From Bacteroidia bacterium (lineage in GTDB: Bacteria; Bacteroidota; Bacteroidia; B-17B0; Aurantibacillaceae): a stretch of DNA of 64,000 nucleotides. Positions 1 through 9,459 of this stretch are shown here, one piece after another. The translations under genes were made by a program, and so were the position numbers. The notes beneath the pieces were generated by a model. The model ran no database searches. It worked only from the letters and a program-made list of their open reading frames with translations, and was not told the DNA's origin. The DNA is taken from positions 248,001-312,000 of the forward strand of contig JAEUTO010000014.1 in NCBI GenBank assembly GCA_016787785.1. Reading direction: 5' to 3'. Each line of letters opens with the position of its first letter. The first letter of the stretch is position 1.

Positions 1-506
1 ATATCTACGTCGTTAGAGTGGTAGCTCTTTAGATCGTTTACCTGTAATTGCGCCGACTGTTTAATGGCCTGAAACTGGAATTCAAAATCTTCCAGTTCCT
101 TTTTCACTTCCATTAATTTACTAAGATGAAAGGTTGCTTTATAGATCTGGCCGGGCTGTAAGCGGCCCGTAGGTTTAAATTCCATGGTTTGTCCGTCTTT
201 CCAAACGGCTTCACCCTCAATTTTTGGATCAAAAGAAAAGTAACTTTCTTTTAAAGGTGCGTTTAATTGTGTTGTGCTTGCAAACTCGCTGCTCAACTTA
301 ATTTTAATGGTTGAGCCGGTTGAAATATAGCCGGTGGTGAAAGCACTGATATAGCTTGCAAACTCAGGGTTTATTTTGTTAGCAATACCCGCATTCTTAT
401 TGCTGCCGGTAAGATTTTTAAAAATATCGCGGTTATTGTAGATCAATACTACACCCGCAGTCATGGCCACACCAATAGCCATGTATTTAATTTTGTTTAA
501 CAACAT
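1..506 (-). CDS. Alpha-2-macroglobulin family protein, N-terminal part (runs off window)
   Basis: An open frame of 168 codons runs from an ATG at 506 to the window edge without a stop. It begins with a short basic stretch and one hydrophobic segment (about residues 8-22), which would anchor or export the protein. A region around INPEFASYISAFTTGYIS and FSFDPKIEGEAVW then resembles the first Ig-like (macroglobulin) domain of the large bacterial alpha-2-macroglobulins common in Bacteroidota. These proteins are thought to trap proteases in the periplasm or at the cell surface. The thioester and bait regions would lie outside the window, so I cannot say which subclass it is. The family call rests on remembered similarity of this N-terminal part only. 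Confidence 0.6.
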   Translation of the reverse strand, partial: MLLNKIKYMAIGVAMTAGVVLIYNNRDIFKNLTGSNKNAGIANKINPEFASYISAFTTGYISTGSTIKIKLSSEFASTTQLNAPLKESYFSFDPKIEGEAVWKDGQTMEFKPTGRLQPGQIYKATFHLSKLMEVKKELEDFEFQFQAIKQSAQLQVNDLKSYHSNDVD

Positions 507-612
507 AGTTTAAATTTTGTGAGACTAAAAATAAGATTTTTACTTAAAGTAACACTTTAAATGAAGAAAGAAATGTAAGAAATTGTTAACCTTAAAAAGG
601 ATTTAGGAGCCC

Positions 613-1635
613 TTAATTCTTAATAATCAAAGGATGAGTGCTTTTATGCTCTTTATTACTGATGACGATCGAATAAACACCACTTTTTAGTTGCGAAGTG
701 GATAATTCGAAGGTATTTTGTCCGCTATAAAATGAAACATTCTTATTACTTTGAATAACTTTTCCTAATACATCAATTATATTGATCTCAAATGCCTGAC
801 CATTTTCAATGTAAAAACTCAAAAAAACTTTATCATTGGCCGGATTAGGGTAAACAGAAACCCCTTTTAGTAAAGCATGTTCGTTTAATCCCCCGCTAAA
901 ATAATAATATGTGCAAGAATTAGTAAAATTTGTCCACATAGAAGAGTTATAGGTACAACTTTGGTATTGCTGACTGGATTTGTTTTTCTTACAGGCTAAA
1001 CCCAGCTCCCATTTGTGATAACAACCTGGTTGATAGTTGAAAAAAACACTCATAAAACCATTATAATATCGGTATAAAAAATGGTAAGTAGATCCAATAC
1101 TTTCTACAAACTCAAAATACTCGAATGAAGGATTTGAATTATTTTGATGTTTTCTGTAATAAAAGTGTTTTCTCGGGCCACACAATTCAGTTTTAGTGAT
1201 AATGGAGTCAACCCGATAATAACCACTCGCTGAAGGATTGTTAGGGAAATTCATTAACGTAGAATCATTAACATTTAAACTAAAATCATAAAGTACAAAT
1301 TCAGGTGCTGCCAATGTTTCTTTAAAAAAAACTTTTTTTGCCACCGAATCTTCCCTAATATACCCCACAAGCATCTTGTTTGAGTAATTTATAAATGCCG
1401 GTACACTCAATTCATATAGCTTCTTATATAAATAGCTTCCTATTGTAACGGTATCTATAGCAGCAATGGAGCTGTTAGTGATAAACATATTTTGCATTTG
1501 AGCGCTTTTAACGCCGTAAATAATACCAAAGTGCTGCCAGGTGGTGGTATCTTTTATAAGCATTTTGTTATAGGTTTGAGCTTGCGAACTCATGCAAAAA
1601 ATGCTAACAAAAAAAATAATAATTGCCTTTTTCAT
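613..1635 (-). CDS. Secreted protein with type IX secretion C-terminal sorting domain
   Basis: A 340-residue exported protein. I start at the ATG at 1635 because it opens directly with a signal peptide (MKKAIIIFFVSIFCMSSQAQ, cleavage after AQA/Q). An upstream in-frame ATG at 1662 would only add a non-signal extension. The last ~75 residues form a type A T9SS sorting domain. It has the motif SVYPNPANDKVFLSF, an IIDVLGKVI strand, and an ending of the form L.SGVYSIVI...HPLIIKN. Such proteins cross the outer membrane through the T9SS, and the domain is then removed. The middle (~30-250) has several Cys and Tyr residues but no domain I recognise. It is transcribed away from ruvB. Confidence 0.8.
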   Translation of the reverse strand: MKKAIIIFFVSIFCMSSQAQTYNKMLIKDTTTWQHFGIIYGVKSAQMQNMFITNSSIAAIDTVTIGSYLYKKLYELSVPAFINYSNKMLVGYIREDSVAKKVFFKETLAAPEFVLYDFSLNVNDSTLMNFPNNPSASGYYRVDSIITKTELCGPRKHFYYRKHQNNSNPSFEYFEFVESIGSTYHFLYRYYNGFMSVFFNYQPGCYHKWELGLACKKNKSSQQYQSCTYNSSMWTNFTNSCTYYYFSGGLNEHALLKGVSVYPNPANDKVFLSFYIENGQAFEINIIDVLGKVIQSNKNVSFYSGQNTFELSTSQLKSGVYSIVISNKEHKSTHPLIIKN

Positions 1636-1753
1636 AAAATTAAAGATACAAAAAATAAGCAAAAACTACCAGAACTTTTGCTTAAAGCAATACAAATATT
1701 TAAATCTATAAATTGTAGCAAGATGTGATTGATCTTTAAATTACCTTTATGCT

Positions 1754-2782
1754 ATGAACGACAATTTAAACCCGGATGGTGAGAACCTAAATACGACGGA
1801 TAAGGAGATAGAACGTGCTTTGCGGCCCATTGCCTTTGAAGATTTTAGCGGACAGGAATCTGTGGTTGATAATTTACGTGTATTCGTTGCTGCCGCTAAA
1901 CAGCGTAACGAAGCGCTGGATCATGTATTGTTACACGGACCTCCGGGTTTAGGAAAAACTACTTTGGCACATATTATCTCAAACGATCTTGGTGTGAATT
2001 TAAGAGTAACAAGTGGTCCGGTATTGGATAAACCGGGCGATCTTGCGGGTTTGCTAACCAACTTAGAGCCCTTTGATGTTCTTTTTATTGATGAGATCCA
2101 TCGCCTGAGCCCGATAGTTGAAGAGTATTTATACTCTGCCATGGAAGATTATAAAATTGATATTATGATCGATAGTGGACCAAATGCGCGAACGGTGCAA
2201 ATAAAATTAAATCCTTTTACATTAGTTGGTGCAACAACACGCAGTGGCTTGTTAACATCGCCTTTAAGAGCCAGGTTTGGCATTAACAGTCGTTTAAATT
2301 ATTACGATAGTAAAGTGTTAACCGGTATCATTCAACGTAGTTCAGAAATATTAAACGTTGCTATAAAAGATGAAGCTGCTTATGAAATTGCACGCAGGAG
2401 TAGAGGAACGCCGCGTATTGCCAATGCACTTTTACGCCGGGTTAGAGATTTTGCGCAAATAAAAGGAAATGGTTCTATTGATATAGAAATGGCTACCTAT
2501 TCTTTAAAAGCATTAAATGTAGATAAGAATGGTTTGGACGAAATGGATCACCGTATTTTATTATGCATTATCGATAAGTTTAAAGGAGGGCCGGTAGGTA
2601 TTGGCACTATTAGCACAGCTGTAGGCGAAGAAACCGGAACGATCGAAGAGGTTTACGAACCGTTTTTAGTACAAGAGGGTTATTTGACGCGCACACCCCG
2701 TGGCCGCGAAGCAACGGAAAAAGCATACAAACATCTTGGAAAAAGTATCTGGAAAAAAGATGGTGGGTTGTTTGATGTTTAA
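1754..2782 (+). CDS. ruvB: Holliday junction branch migration ATPase RuvB
   Basis: A full-length RuvB of 342 residues. It is the AAA+ motor that forms hexameric rings on the arms of Holliday junctions and drives branch migration together with RuvA, before RuvC cuts. Walker A is GPPGLGKT at 62-69, Walker B is LFIDEIHRL (DEIH 113-116), and sensor 1 is GATTR at 159-163. The arginine-finger region LRARFG lies at about 171-176, and sensor 2 is [13 protein letters not shown] at 218-229. A C-terminal winged helix (about 265-335, with TPRGREAT) binds DNA. Length and motifs are typical. It stands alone here, with ruvA and ruvC elsewhere. The methyltransferase gene follows 110 bp downstream. Confidence 0.97.
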   Translation: MNDNLNPDGENLNTTDKEIERALRPIAFEDFSGQESVVDNLRVFVAAAKQRNEALDHVLLHGPPGLGKTTLAHIISNDLGVNLRVTSGPVLDKPGDLAGLLTNLEPFDVLFIDEIHRLSPIVEEYLYSAMEDYKIDIMIDSGPNARTVQIKLNPFTLVGATTRSGLLTSPLRARFGINSRLNYYDSKVLTGIIQRSSEILNVAIKDEAAYEIARRSRGTPRIANALLRRVRDFAQIKGNGSIDIEMATYSLKALNVDKNGLDEMDHRILLCIIDKFKGGPVGIGTISTAVGEETGTIEEVYEPFLVQEGYLTRTPRGREATEKAYKHLGKSIWKKDGGLFDV

Positions 2783-2892
2783 CAGATATTAGTTGTTAGA
2801 CTGTAATCTTTAGTCTTGTATCATGCATCCTGTGCTAATGATAAGAACTTCAAAAAATTACTATCTTTAACGCTTAATTTATTGAGCCAATA

Positions 2893-3657
2893 ATGTTTCA
2901 TTTCCTTTTAAGAACCATACCCCGTCCTATATTGATCCAATTAAGTTTGATCTTTAGTAAAATTGCTCCATTTGTTTATTACGGCAAGCGCTATGAAGAC
3001 CCAATTACAGGTAAGACCTATCGTAAATTTTTACCTTACGGCTATAGTGGCAAAGCAAAACGAAAAAATGTCCTTTGTCCGGGTAGCTTATCACTAGAGC
3101 GCCACCGCTTGTTATGGTTATATCTTAAACAGCGCACCGATTTTTTTACAAAACCACACATTATGTTGCATATAGCACCTGAGCAGTGTTTTTATAAATT
3201 ATTTAAAGCGCAAACTAATTTAAAATATACCACCGGTGATTATAATAGTCCAATTGCCGATGTGCATTTCGATCTTCACAAAGCGCCCTTTAAGGATAAT
3301 TCCTTTGATGTGATATTTTGTAACCATGTTTTAGAACATGTTGAAGTTGCTGATCAATGTATGCGTGAATTATATCGCATCATGAAGCCCGGTGGCTGGG
3401 GAATTTTTCAGGTGCCTTTAGATACAACAAGATCCGTTACGTACGAAGATAAAACCATTACCAGTGAGGCTGATAGAGAGATCCATTATTGGCAAAAAGA
3501 TCACGTGCGTTTATTTGGACTGGATTATAAAGATAAATTAGCCGCTGCTGGTTTTAACGTTAAAGCGGATGATTTTGTTAATACCCTTAGTCCCGAGTTA
3601 GTTGACAGATATCGTTTGCCGGCGGGTGAACTTATTTATTTTTGCAGTAAAGTATAA
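2893..3657 (+). CDS. Class I SAM-dependent methyltransferase
   Basis: A 254-residue cytosolic protein with the C-terminal half of a class I methyltransferase (Methyltransf_11 type). A glycine-poor motif I region with HIAPEQCFY lies near residues 95-105, followed by an acidic strand end GDYNSPIADVHFDL. The motif IV region is NSFDVIFCNHVLEHV (about 138-152), followed by MRELYRIMKPGGWGIF. The first 90 residues contain a hydrophobic stretch (about 10-30) and basic residues, so peripheral membrane association is possible. The substrate cannot be read from the sequence. A TATCTTTA -7-like element lies at 2862-2869, about 25 bp before the start, so it probably has its own promoter. Confidence 0.8.
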   Translation: MFHFLLRTIPRPILIQLSLIFSKIAPFVYYGKRYEDPITGKTYRKFLPYGYSGKAKRKNVLCPGSLSLERHRLLWLYLKQRTDFFTKPHIMLHIAPEQCFYKLFKAQTNLKYTTGDYNSPIADVHFDLHKAPFKDNSFDVIFCNHVLEHVEVADQCMRELYRIMKPGGWGIFQVPLDTTRSVTYEDKTITSEADREIHYWQKDHVRLFGLDYKDKLAAAGFNVKADDFVNTLSPELVDRYRLPAGELIYFCSKV

Positions 3658-3804
3658 GTCATTATCTTCTTACTTTCCACAATATTTTGCCGAAATGCCT
3701 GCAAATTCTGGTAAAATCTTACAAATGTCTATTTAGGCTATATAATGATGTTAGAACATTTGTAGATTGTTTTACTTTTATAGCATATTTACCTGAACAT
3801 TAAA

Positions 3805-5853
3805 ATGCTAAATAAATTATTGCAAAACCAGATCTCAAAATTTTACCCGGATTTAGAACAGATCTCCGAAGAATATCTTGCATTATTAAAAGTAATAAGC
3901 GAAACATACGACCAAAAAGAAAAGGAAACTAGGCAATTAGAACAGTTGCTAGAAAAAAGTTCTGAGGATTTAGCCGAAGTTATAACGGCTGACAGAAGAA
4001 ACTGCGATGCATTAATTAATAGCACAACCGATATTATGTGGAGCGTTGACAGGAATTATAAAATGATCAAAGCAAACAGATCATTTATTTCGGTAATTGA
4101 ATTACTAACGGGTACTATTTTAAAGGCGGGGGATGATCTTTCAATAATTCCGGGTTTACCTGATGAAAATTTAAAAAGGTGGGAACTTTACTATAACAAG
4201 GCTTTTGCAGGAGAAACATTTACGGTTGAAGAATACCATAATGACTTTGGAAAAGAGGTTTGGACCACGATCTCGCTACAGCCCATTCTTGAAGGTGCCG
4301 ATGTTGTAGGTGCCGCTTGCTTTTCAAGCGATATAACCGAAAGCAAAAGATCTAGTGAGATCATAAGGCAAAGCGAGGAAATGATGGCGGAGGCTCAACG
4401 CATTGCTCATTTTGGCAGCTGGGAAATGAGTTTGTTGGAGTCGGAGAACAATCCTCTTAATACGCTTAAATGGTCGGATGAAATGTACCGTATCTTTGGA
4501 TACGAACCAGGGCAATACGAACCTAACGTTATTAATTTTTTTGCAACAATACATCCTGCCGACCGTGAAACTGTTACTTCAGCCTTTGAAAGGGCCTTAA
4601 GTGAGAATTCAAAATATTGTGTTGAACACCGAATAATTTTACCAACAGGAGAAATACGATGGGTTAGAGAAAATGCTCATATACATGTTAACGAAATAAC
4701 ACTGTTGCCACAAAAAATGATCGGTACAGTTGAAGATATTACCGATAGGAAAAAAGCTGAAAAGGCACAGAAAAAAGCAGAGGCCAACCTGCGTGATATT
4801 TTGGAAAATACCGACACAGCTTATGTTTTATTAGACACCGATGCCACCGTTTTATCTTTTAACCAACTTGCAAAAGACCTGTCAAAAGTTTACTCCGGAA
4901 ATGAGATAAGAGAAGGTGTAAATTATGTTGACATCATGCTTGAATACCGAAGAGCCGAAGTGAGAGCAATAATAGATAATGTTATTGCCCTTAAAGATAA
5001 GATGAGCTATGAAACTGTTTATTTTACGAATGATAAAAAAGAACAGTGGTTATATGTAATTATTACCCCTATTTTAAATGATGATGGTGAGCTGTTTGGA
5101 TTAAGTGTTGCAGCAAGGAACATAACCGAACGTAAGTTGTTTGAAATAGAACGCTCTAAGATCACAAATTATTTGACCCAGAGAAACAAAGACCTTGAAC
5201 AGTTCACAAATATTGTGTCGCATAATTTAAGAGCGCCCGTTGCCAGTATCCTGGGCCTATCAATTGTGCTTGACTCTGAAGAAGTAACAGAAGAAACCCG
5301 TAAAGAGTGTATGAAAGGTTTTGTATCGTCTGTAAAGAACCTTGATAACACAATTATTGATCTTAATTATATATTACAGGCCCGAAAAGAAATTGGCGAG
5401 AAAAAAGAAATTGTTGATTTTGCCGCAATAGTAAAAAGTGTTGAAGAAAGTATAGGTGACATTATTACAAATTCAGGAACTAAAATTGACACAGACTTTT
5501 CAAGCGTAAGCGAAATGTTTACGCTTAAAAGTTACCTCAATAGTATTTTTTACAACCTTATTTCTAACTCCATTAAATATCGAAAGACAATTGAATTGCC
5601 TGTGATCAGGATCAATAGTAAACGTGTTAATAGAAAGATCATACTGGTATTTTCTGATAACGGTATTGGAATAGACATGAAAGAACATGGCAGCAACATT
5701 TTTGGCCTTTACAAGCGTTTTCATCCCACTGTTGAAGGAAAGGGAATGGGGCTTTATATGGTAAAAACCCAGGTTGAAACATTAGGTGGAAAAGTAAGCA
5801 TGAACAGTAAAGTAAACATCGGTACGGAGATAACCCTGGAGTTTGACACTTAA
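3805..5853 (+). CDS. Multi-PAS sensor histidine kinase
   Basis: A 682-residue kinase with no obvious membrane segment, so probably cytosolic. An N-terminal coiled coil (about 15-60) is followed by three PAS domains. PAS 1 (about 65-180) ends in SSDITESK. PAS 2 (about 195-315) contains FGSWEM and LKWSDEMYRIFGYEPG and ends in VEDITDRK. PAS 3 (about 325-445) ends in ARNITERK. The HisKA box is TNIVSHNLRAPVAS with phospho-acceptor His473. The ATPase domain shows the N box (NLISNSIKY, 585-593), G1 (DNGIGID, 618-624), an F box (IFGLYKRFH) and G2 (GKGMGLYMV, 645-653). No response regulator follows in the same direction. The convergent LytTR regulator 11 bp beyond its end belongs to another kinase, so the partner is unknown. 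Confidence 0.9.
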   Translation: MLNKLLQNQISKFYPDLEQISEEYLALLKVISETYDQKEKETRQLEQLLEKSSEDLAEVITADRRNCDALINSTTDIMWSVDRNYKMIKANRSFISVIELLTGTILKAGDDLSIIPGLPDENLKRWELYYNKAFAGETFTVEEYHNDFGKEVWTTISLQPILEGADVVGAACFSSDITESKRSSEIIRQSEEMMAEAQRIAHFGSWEMSLLESENNPLNTLKWSDEMYRIFGYEPGQYEPNVINFFATIHPADRETVTSAFERALSENSKYCVEHRIILPTGEIRWVRENAHIHVNEITLLPQKMIGTVEDITDRKKAEKAQKKAEANLRDILENTDTAYVLLDTDATVLSFNQLAKDLSKVYSGNEIREGVNYVDIMLEYRRAEVRAIIDNVIALKDKMSYETVYFTNDKKEQWLYVIITPILNDDGELFGLSVAARNITERKLFEIERSKITNYLTQRNKDLEQFTNIVSHNLRAPVASILGLSIVLDSEEVTEETRKECMKGFVSSVKNLDNTIIDLNYILQARKEIGEKKEIVDFAAIVKSVEESIGDIITNSGTKIDTDFSSVSEMFTLKSYLNSIFYNLISNSIKYRKTIELPVIRINSKRVNRKIILVFSDNGIGIDMKEHGSNIFGLYKRFHPTVEGKGMGLYMVKTQVETLGGKVSMNSKVNIGTEITLEFDT

Positions 5854-5864
5854 AAGATAATAAG

Positions 5865-6605
5865 TTAAGCTTTACCAAATAATTTCAAAAATTCATCTTT
5901 TTTTCGGGAAGAAACGTCGGCTAAGGTTTCATTAGAAAGCAAAACCTGACTTTCATTCTTTAAAAATTTCTTAATGTGGTTCACATTCACTATCCACGAC
6001 TTGTGTGTTCTAAAAAACAACTCGGGATTTAGTAGCTCTTCGAACTCACCAATATTTTTTGTTGACAATGAACGTAACCCTGCATTTGTAATTATTTTTG
6101 TGTATTTGCCATCCGCTTCAAGACTTATGATCTCATCAATATTAATAATAGAATAACCTTCGTTAGATGGAATGGCTATTTTTTTAAGGAAATTATCTTT
6201 CGCTTTTAAATTATCCAATAGCACATTTACGTTTTGGTTTTGCCCGTTTCTTTTTTCCTTTTCAAGTTTTGATACGACAGCAATAACTTCTTGTATATTA
6301 ACTGGTTTTAGTAAAAAATCATAACAAGAACTTTTTATGGCCTTTAACGCGTATTTTTCGTGTGCTGTGGTAAATATAACTTCAAAATCAGGAGCTGGAA
6401 AATATTGAAAAAGATCAAACCCCATTTCGTTACCAATTTCTACATCCAAAAAAACTATCTGAGGTTTTTCTGTGTTTACAAGTTTAACGCCATCCGCAAT
6501 AGCATTTGCAGTAGCCAACACCTTTAATTGGGGGCAATAGCTATTAATGATCCCGGAAAGAGCATCAACACAATTCTGTTCATCATCTATAATTACACAG
6601 GTCAT
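5865..6605 (-). CDS. LytTR-family response regulator
   Basis: A 246-residue DNA-binding response regulator. The receiver domain (1-~120) has the acidic pair D7/D8, phospho-acceptor Asp54 (IVFLDVEIG), a Thr-Thr-Ala switch (IFTTAHEKY) and Lys100 (LLKPVN). The C-terminal LytTR domain (~145-246) contains EADGKYTKI and RTHKSWIVNVNHIKKF, the elongated beta fold that reads target DNA. It starts one base after the stop of the TPR-LytS kinase upstream, so the two are almost certainly translated from one mRNA and form a LytS/LytT-type pair. Its targets cannot be read here. Confidence 0.92.
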   Translation of the reverse strand: MTCVIIDDEQNCVDALSGIINSYCPQLKVLATANAIADGVKLVNTEKPQIVFLDVEIGNEMGFDLFQYFPAPDFEVIFTTAHEKYALKAIKSSCYDFLLKPVNIQEVIAVVSKLEKEKRNGQNQNVNVLLDNLKAKDNFLKKIAIPSNEGYSIINIDEIISLEADGKYTKIITNAGLRSLSTKNIGEFEELLNPELFFRTHKSWIVNVNHIKKFLKNESQVLLSNETLADVSSRKKDEFLKLFGKA

Positions 6606-6606
6606 A

Positions 6607-8517
6607 CTAATATTTATAAATTAAAGGTAAATAAAATTCTATTTCTGTGCCACTTTGCAGATCGGGTACAGATGTGATCTTAAAATATTCGTCTTTCATT
6701 TCCATTTTAGCGGCAGCAAAAAGTATATCCAGCCGCGAACGAATAATACTTAAAGCGTGTGAAGTTTTTAACAGTGCGCCTGCATTTAGATCTATGCCCT
6801 TGCCATTATCACTCACCTTAACTTTTAAAAGCCCGTTTTCAATACGTATTTCAAGACCAATTTCAGCTTCCTCAATTTTTTGTAATCCCGCATGTTTAAT
6901 AGCATTTTCAATAAAAGGCTGTATCATCATGGGTGGCATCATTAATTCTTCCAAATCATCAGGAATGTTTAATTTAAAGTTTATTTTATTTGCAAATTTT
7001 TCCTGCTCAAAGGTTAAATAGTTTTTCAAGTAGTTTATTTCTTTATCTAAAGAAATGTTTTCTTTTTCCGAATTATTAAGTGTTTCGCGCATCAGGGTAG
7101 AGAAGAGCTGCAACTGCTGAATGGTTTTTTCTTTTTGGTTGTTAATTACAAAACCTTGTATACTATTTAAAGCGTTAAAAATAAAATGTGGGTTCATTTG
7201 ACTTTGATATCGTGAAATGAGTTTTGCCTGTTCGCTTAATTTAGCAGACTGACTTTGGATCTCAATATTCTTTTCCTGCAATTTTAAATAGGCTTTTTTA
7301 CGTTCCGAAATAGTGCGCACTAAAAAAACTGTTAATATACCAAGCAATAATAAAACCAAAACAACCGATATAATAATGATCGTTAACCTACTTTTTGTTT
7401 CGGCATCCTTTTCTAACTGCAGTTCCTGGATCTTATTATCCTTATTTAGTTTAACGATCTCTTCTTCTTTCTTTTCTGTCTCGTATTGTGTTTTTAGCTC
7501 TTCAATTTCAATTGTATTATTTGCCTTATTTAACGAATCTTTTAAATTGATGAATTTTTTGAAATATTTTAATTGGTTCTTCAGGTCGTTTAACTGTTCA
7601 TAGGCCAGCATTTTTGTTTCATAGATATACATTAAATTCTCATAAAGATCATTTTTAATGCATACCTGCTCAACAGAATCAGCATACAACACAGCTTTCT
7701 GGAAATTTTTAGTATCGAAATAAATATCAGAAAAGTTGATATAGTTTTGTGATATCTCTCTTTCATTTCCGGAGCTTTTAAATATCGCTAGTGCTTTATT
7801 GGCATAATCCAAAGCTGTTTTAAAATCCTTACGCAGCCTGTATGCGGTAGTTAGTCCATTGTAACAAAAAGCAATCCCTTCATTATCTTTATTTTTTAAA
7901 TAGATCTGCAGCGCCTTATCATAATATAGGATCGAACTATCCGCCTGTGCTGTTTTTGAATATACGCCACCCAAATTTCCAAAAGTTTCGGCCGAGGCTA
8001 TTTGCAAGCGAACATTATCAGGTTCATTTTTTAGCATTTCAGCCTCAAACCTCGCACTCTTTTTTAAATAGATAATAGCATCTTGCAATTTACCGCTTAT
8101 AATAAAAATAGCGCCAATATTACTTAATGATACGGCTATTAACCGGGGATTATTTAGCTGCTCATATATTTTTACACATTGCAAATTAATTTTTATACTC
8201 TCATCAAGATTATCCTTATCTATTTCAATATTAGCCAGCGTTGTTAAAGAATTAGCTTTAAATAAAAGATGATAACGGAGTAATTTCTTGTTCTTTTGCT
8301 GGTATAGCGCAATACTAGTTTGAACGGTGTCTATATATTTTATGGCAATATTCCTATCGATTGGCCTGTAATTTTTGGCCAATAAGGTATAGGCGGATAA
8401 CCTGACAGAATCATTATTTGTAGTTGCAACAGTTCTTTTAAGCAATACAATATCTTCCTGAGCATTTATATCAAGAACAAGTAGCAAAAGAAGAAAAAAA
8501 CTTAAAAACCTTACCAT
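6607..8517 (-). CDS. TPR-containing LytS-type sensor histidine kinase
   Basis: A 636-residue membrane kinase from the ATG at 8517, chosen because it opens with a signal peptide (MVRFLSFFLLLLLVLDINAQ). A longer start at 8547 is possible. After the signal, tetratricopeptide repeats fill about 40-320 (for example DNEGIAFCYNGLTTAY). A coiled coil and one transmembrane helix (about 379-400) follow. The His_kinase domain (PF06580) has the hallmark QMNPHFIFNALNSIQ with His444, N box FIENAIKHAG and G1 DNGKGID. The repeats should face the periplasm and sense a protein or peptide partner. The LytTR regulator follows after one base. The TPR-helix-output plan matches the phosphatase array at 30-48 kb, with a kinase in place of the phosphatase. 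Confidence 0.92.
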   Translation of the reverse strand: MVRFLSFFLLLLLVLDINAQEDIVLLKRTVATTNNDSVRLSAYTLLAKNYRPIDRNIAIKYIDTVQTSIALYQQKNKKLLRYHLLFKANSLTTLANIEIDKDNLDESIKINLQCVKIYEQLNNPRLIAVSLSNIGAIFIISGKLQDAIIYLKKSARFEAEMLKNEPDNVRLQIASAETFGNLGGVYSKTAQADSSILYYDKALQIYLKNKDNEGIAFCYNGLTTAYRLRKDFKTALDYANKALAIFKSSGNEREISQNYINFSDIYFDTKNFQKAVLYADSVEQVCIKNDLYENLMYIYETKMLAYEQLNDLKNQLKYFKKFINLKDSLNKANNTIEIEELKTQYETEKKEEEIVKLNKDNKIQELQLEKDAETKSRLTIIIISVVLVLLLLGILTVFLVRTISERKKAYLKLQEKNIEIQSQSAKLSEQAKLISRYQSQMNPHFIFNALNSIQGFVINNQKEKTIQQLQLFSTLMRETLNNSEKENISLDKEINYLKNYLTFEQEKFANKINFKLNIPDDLEELMMPPMMIQPFIENAIKHAGLQKIEEAEIGLEIRIENGLLKVKVSDNGKGIDLNAGALLKTSHALSIIRSRLDILFAAAKMEMKDEYFKITSVPDLQSGTEIEFYLPLIYKY

Positions 8518-8682
8518 ATTATGATATAAATGTAAATAATAATGCAATCATTACACAATTCTATCATTTCAAAAAAACGTTCGTTCTATTTTAACTGCTT
8601 TTGTTCTTGCATAATTTACATTGGTTAATCTTCCGGTTTTGCAAGCACAAATTGATTGAACTTTAGAATAAATTAAAAGCCA

Positions 8683-9375
8683 ATGCATTTTCTAAAATTA
8701 TCTGCACTTATAGTATCATTTATCTCCTGTTCCTGCCTAACAAAACTTACTTCAGAGGAAAAGGAAATAAATATTGGAGAACCAACGGCAAAATTTAAGT
8801 TAAATACTGAAGGAAACGATCTTGTATCTTATATCAATACTAAATTGCTATCGGATTCAAGCCGCAATTTAATTTCGCAATTAGGACGTTATAAATTTTC
8901 AACCTCACTAGATCCGTTAAATGCTTTTGATAACCGTTATAACCCAGATGCTTTCATATACTATGATTACCAAGGACTACAATTAAAATATGTTTTCATT
9001 GGCGGTGGTTCTTTTCAAAGGAATGAACTTGCTGCTAAAATGGCCGAATTTAAAAAATACGTTTTTCTCGATGAGATCACTATCGAGCCAAAATTATATA
9101 AAGGAACGCTGCCAAAAGGGTTAACATGTTATTCCACCTCCTCGGAAGTAGAAAAGATCCTCGGAAAACACAATCCTCATTTTGATGGTGGCGGAAGTAC
9201 AAGTAAGGTTAATTTTACTTACCCTGAGCTGGGCCTTCGTTTCCTGTTCGACCAATACGCTCCTGCATACCCCACAGACGATAGTACTATCCTTTTTATT
9301 ACAATTAGCGATTCTATTAAAGAAATGAAAAGTTACCCAACAATTTATCCAAAATACGGTGGATCTCAGCGTTAA
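8683..9375 (+). CDS. Putative lipoprotein, unknown function
   Basis: A 230-residue protein with an N-terminal hydrophobic stretch ending in SFISCSC, which fits a lipoprotein signal peptide with Cys17 or Cys19 as the lipid anchor. The rest is soluble-looking, with a Ser/Thr-rich region ending in FDGGGSTSKVNF and a C-terminal strand-rich segment. I do not recognise a domain. It is divergent from the LytS/LytT operon. It is followed in the same direction by two further exported proteins, which suggests a secreted or envelope role, but nothing defines it. Confidence 0.6.
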   Translation: MHFLKLSALIVSFISCSCLTKLTSEEKEINIGEPTAKFKLNTEGNDLVSYINTKLLSDSSRNLISQLGRYKFSTSLDPLNAFDNRYNPDAFIYYDYQGLQLKYVFIGGGSFQRNELAAKMAEFKKYVFLDEITIEPKLYKGTLPKGLTCYSTSSEVEKILGKHNPHFDGGGSTSKVNFTYPELGLRFLFDQYAPAYPTDDSTILFITISDSIKEMKSYPTIYPKYGGSQR

Positions 9376-9459
9376 TTCCTAAAATCTGCACGCTGGTTAA
9401 AATTGAAAATCTAACCCTTAATTAATAATGATCTTTAACGTATAAAAAACTACAGAAAT

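Noticed and set aside
3720-3764. Inverted repeat TACAAATGT ... ACATTTGTA before the multi-PAS kinase
   Set aside because: Nine-bp AT-rich arms 27 bp apart in an AT-rich intergenic region, with no second copy near; not strong enough to call an operator.
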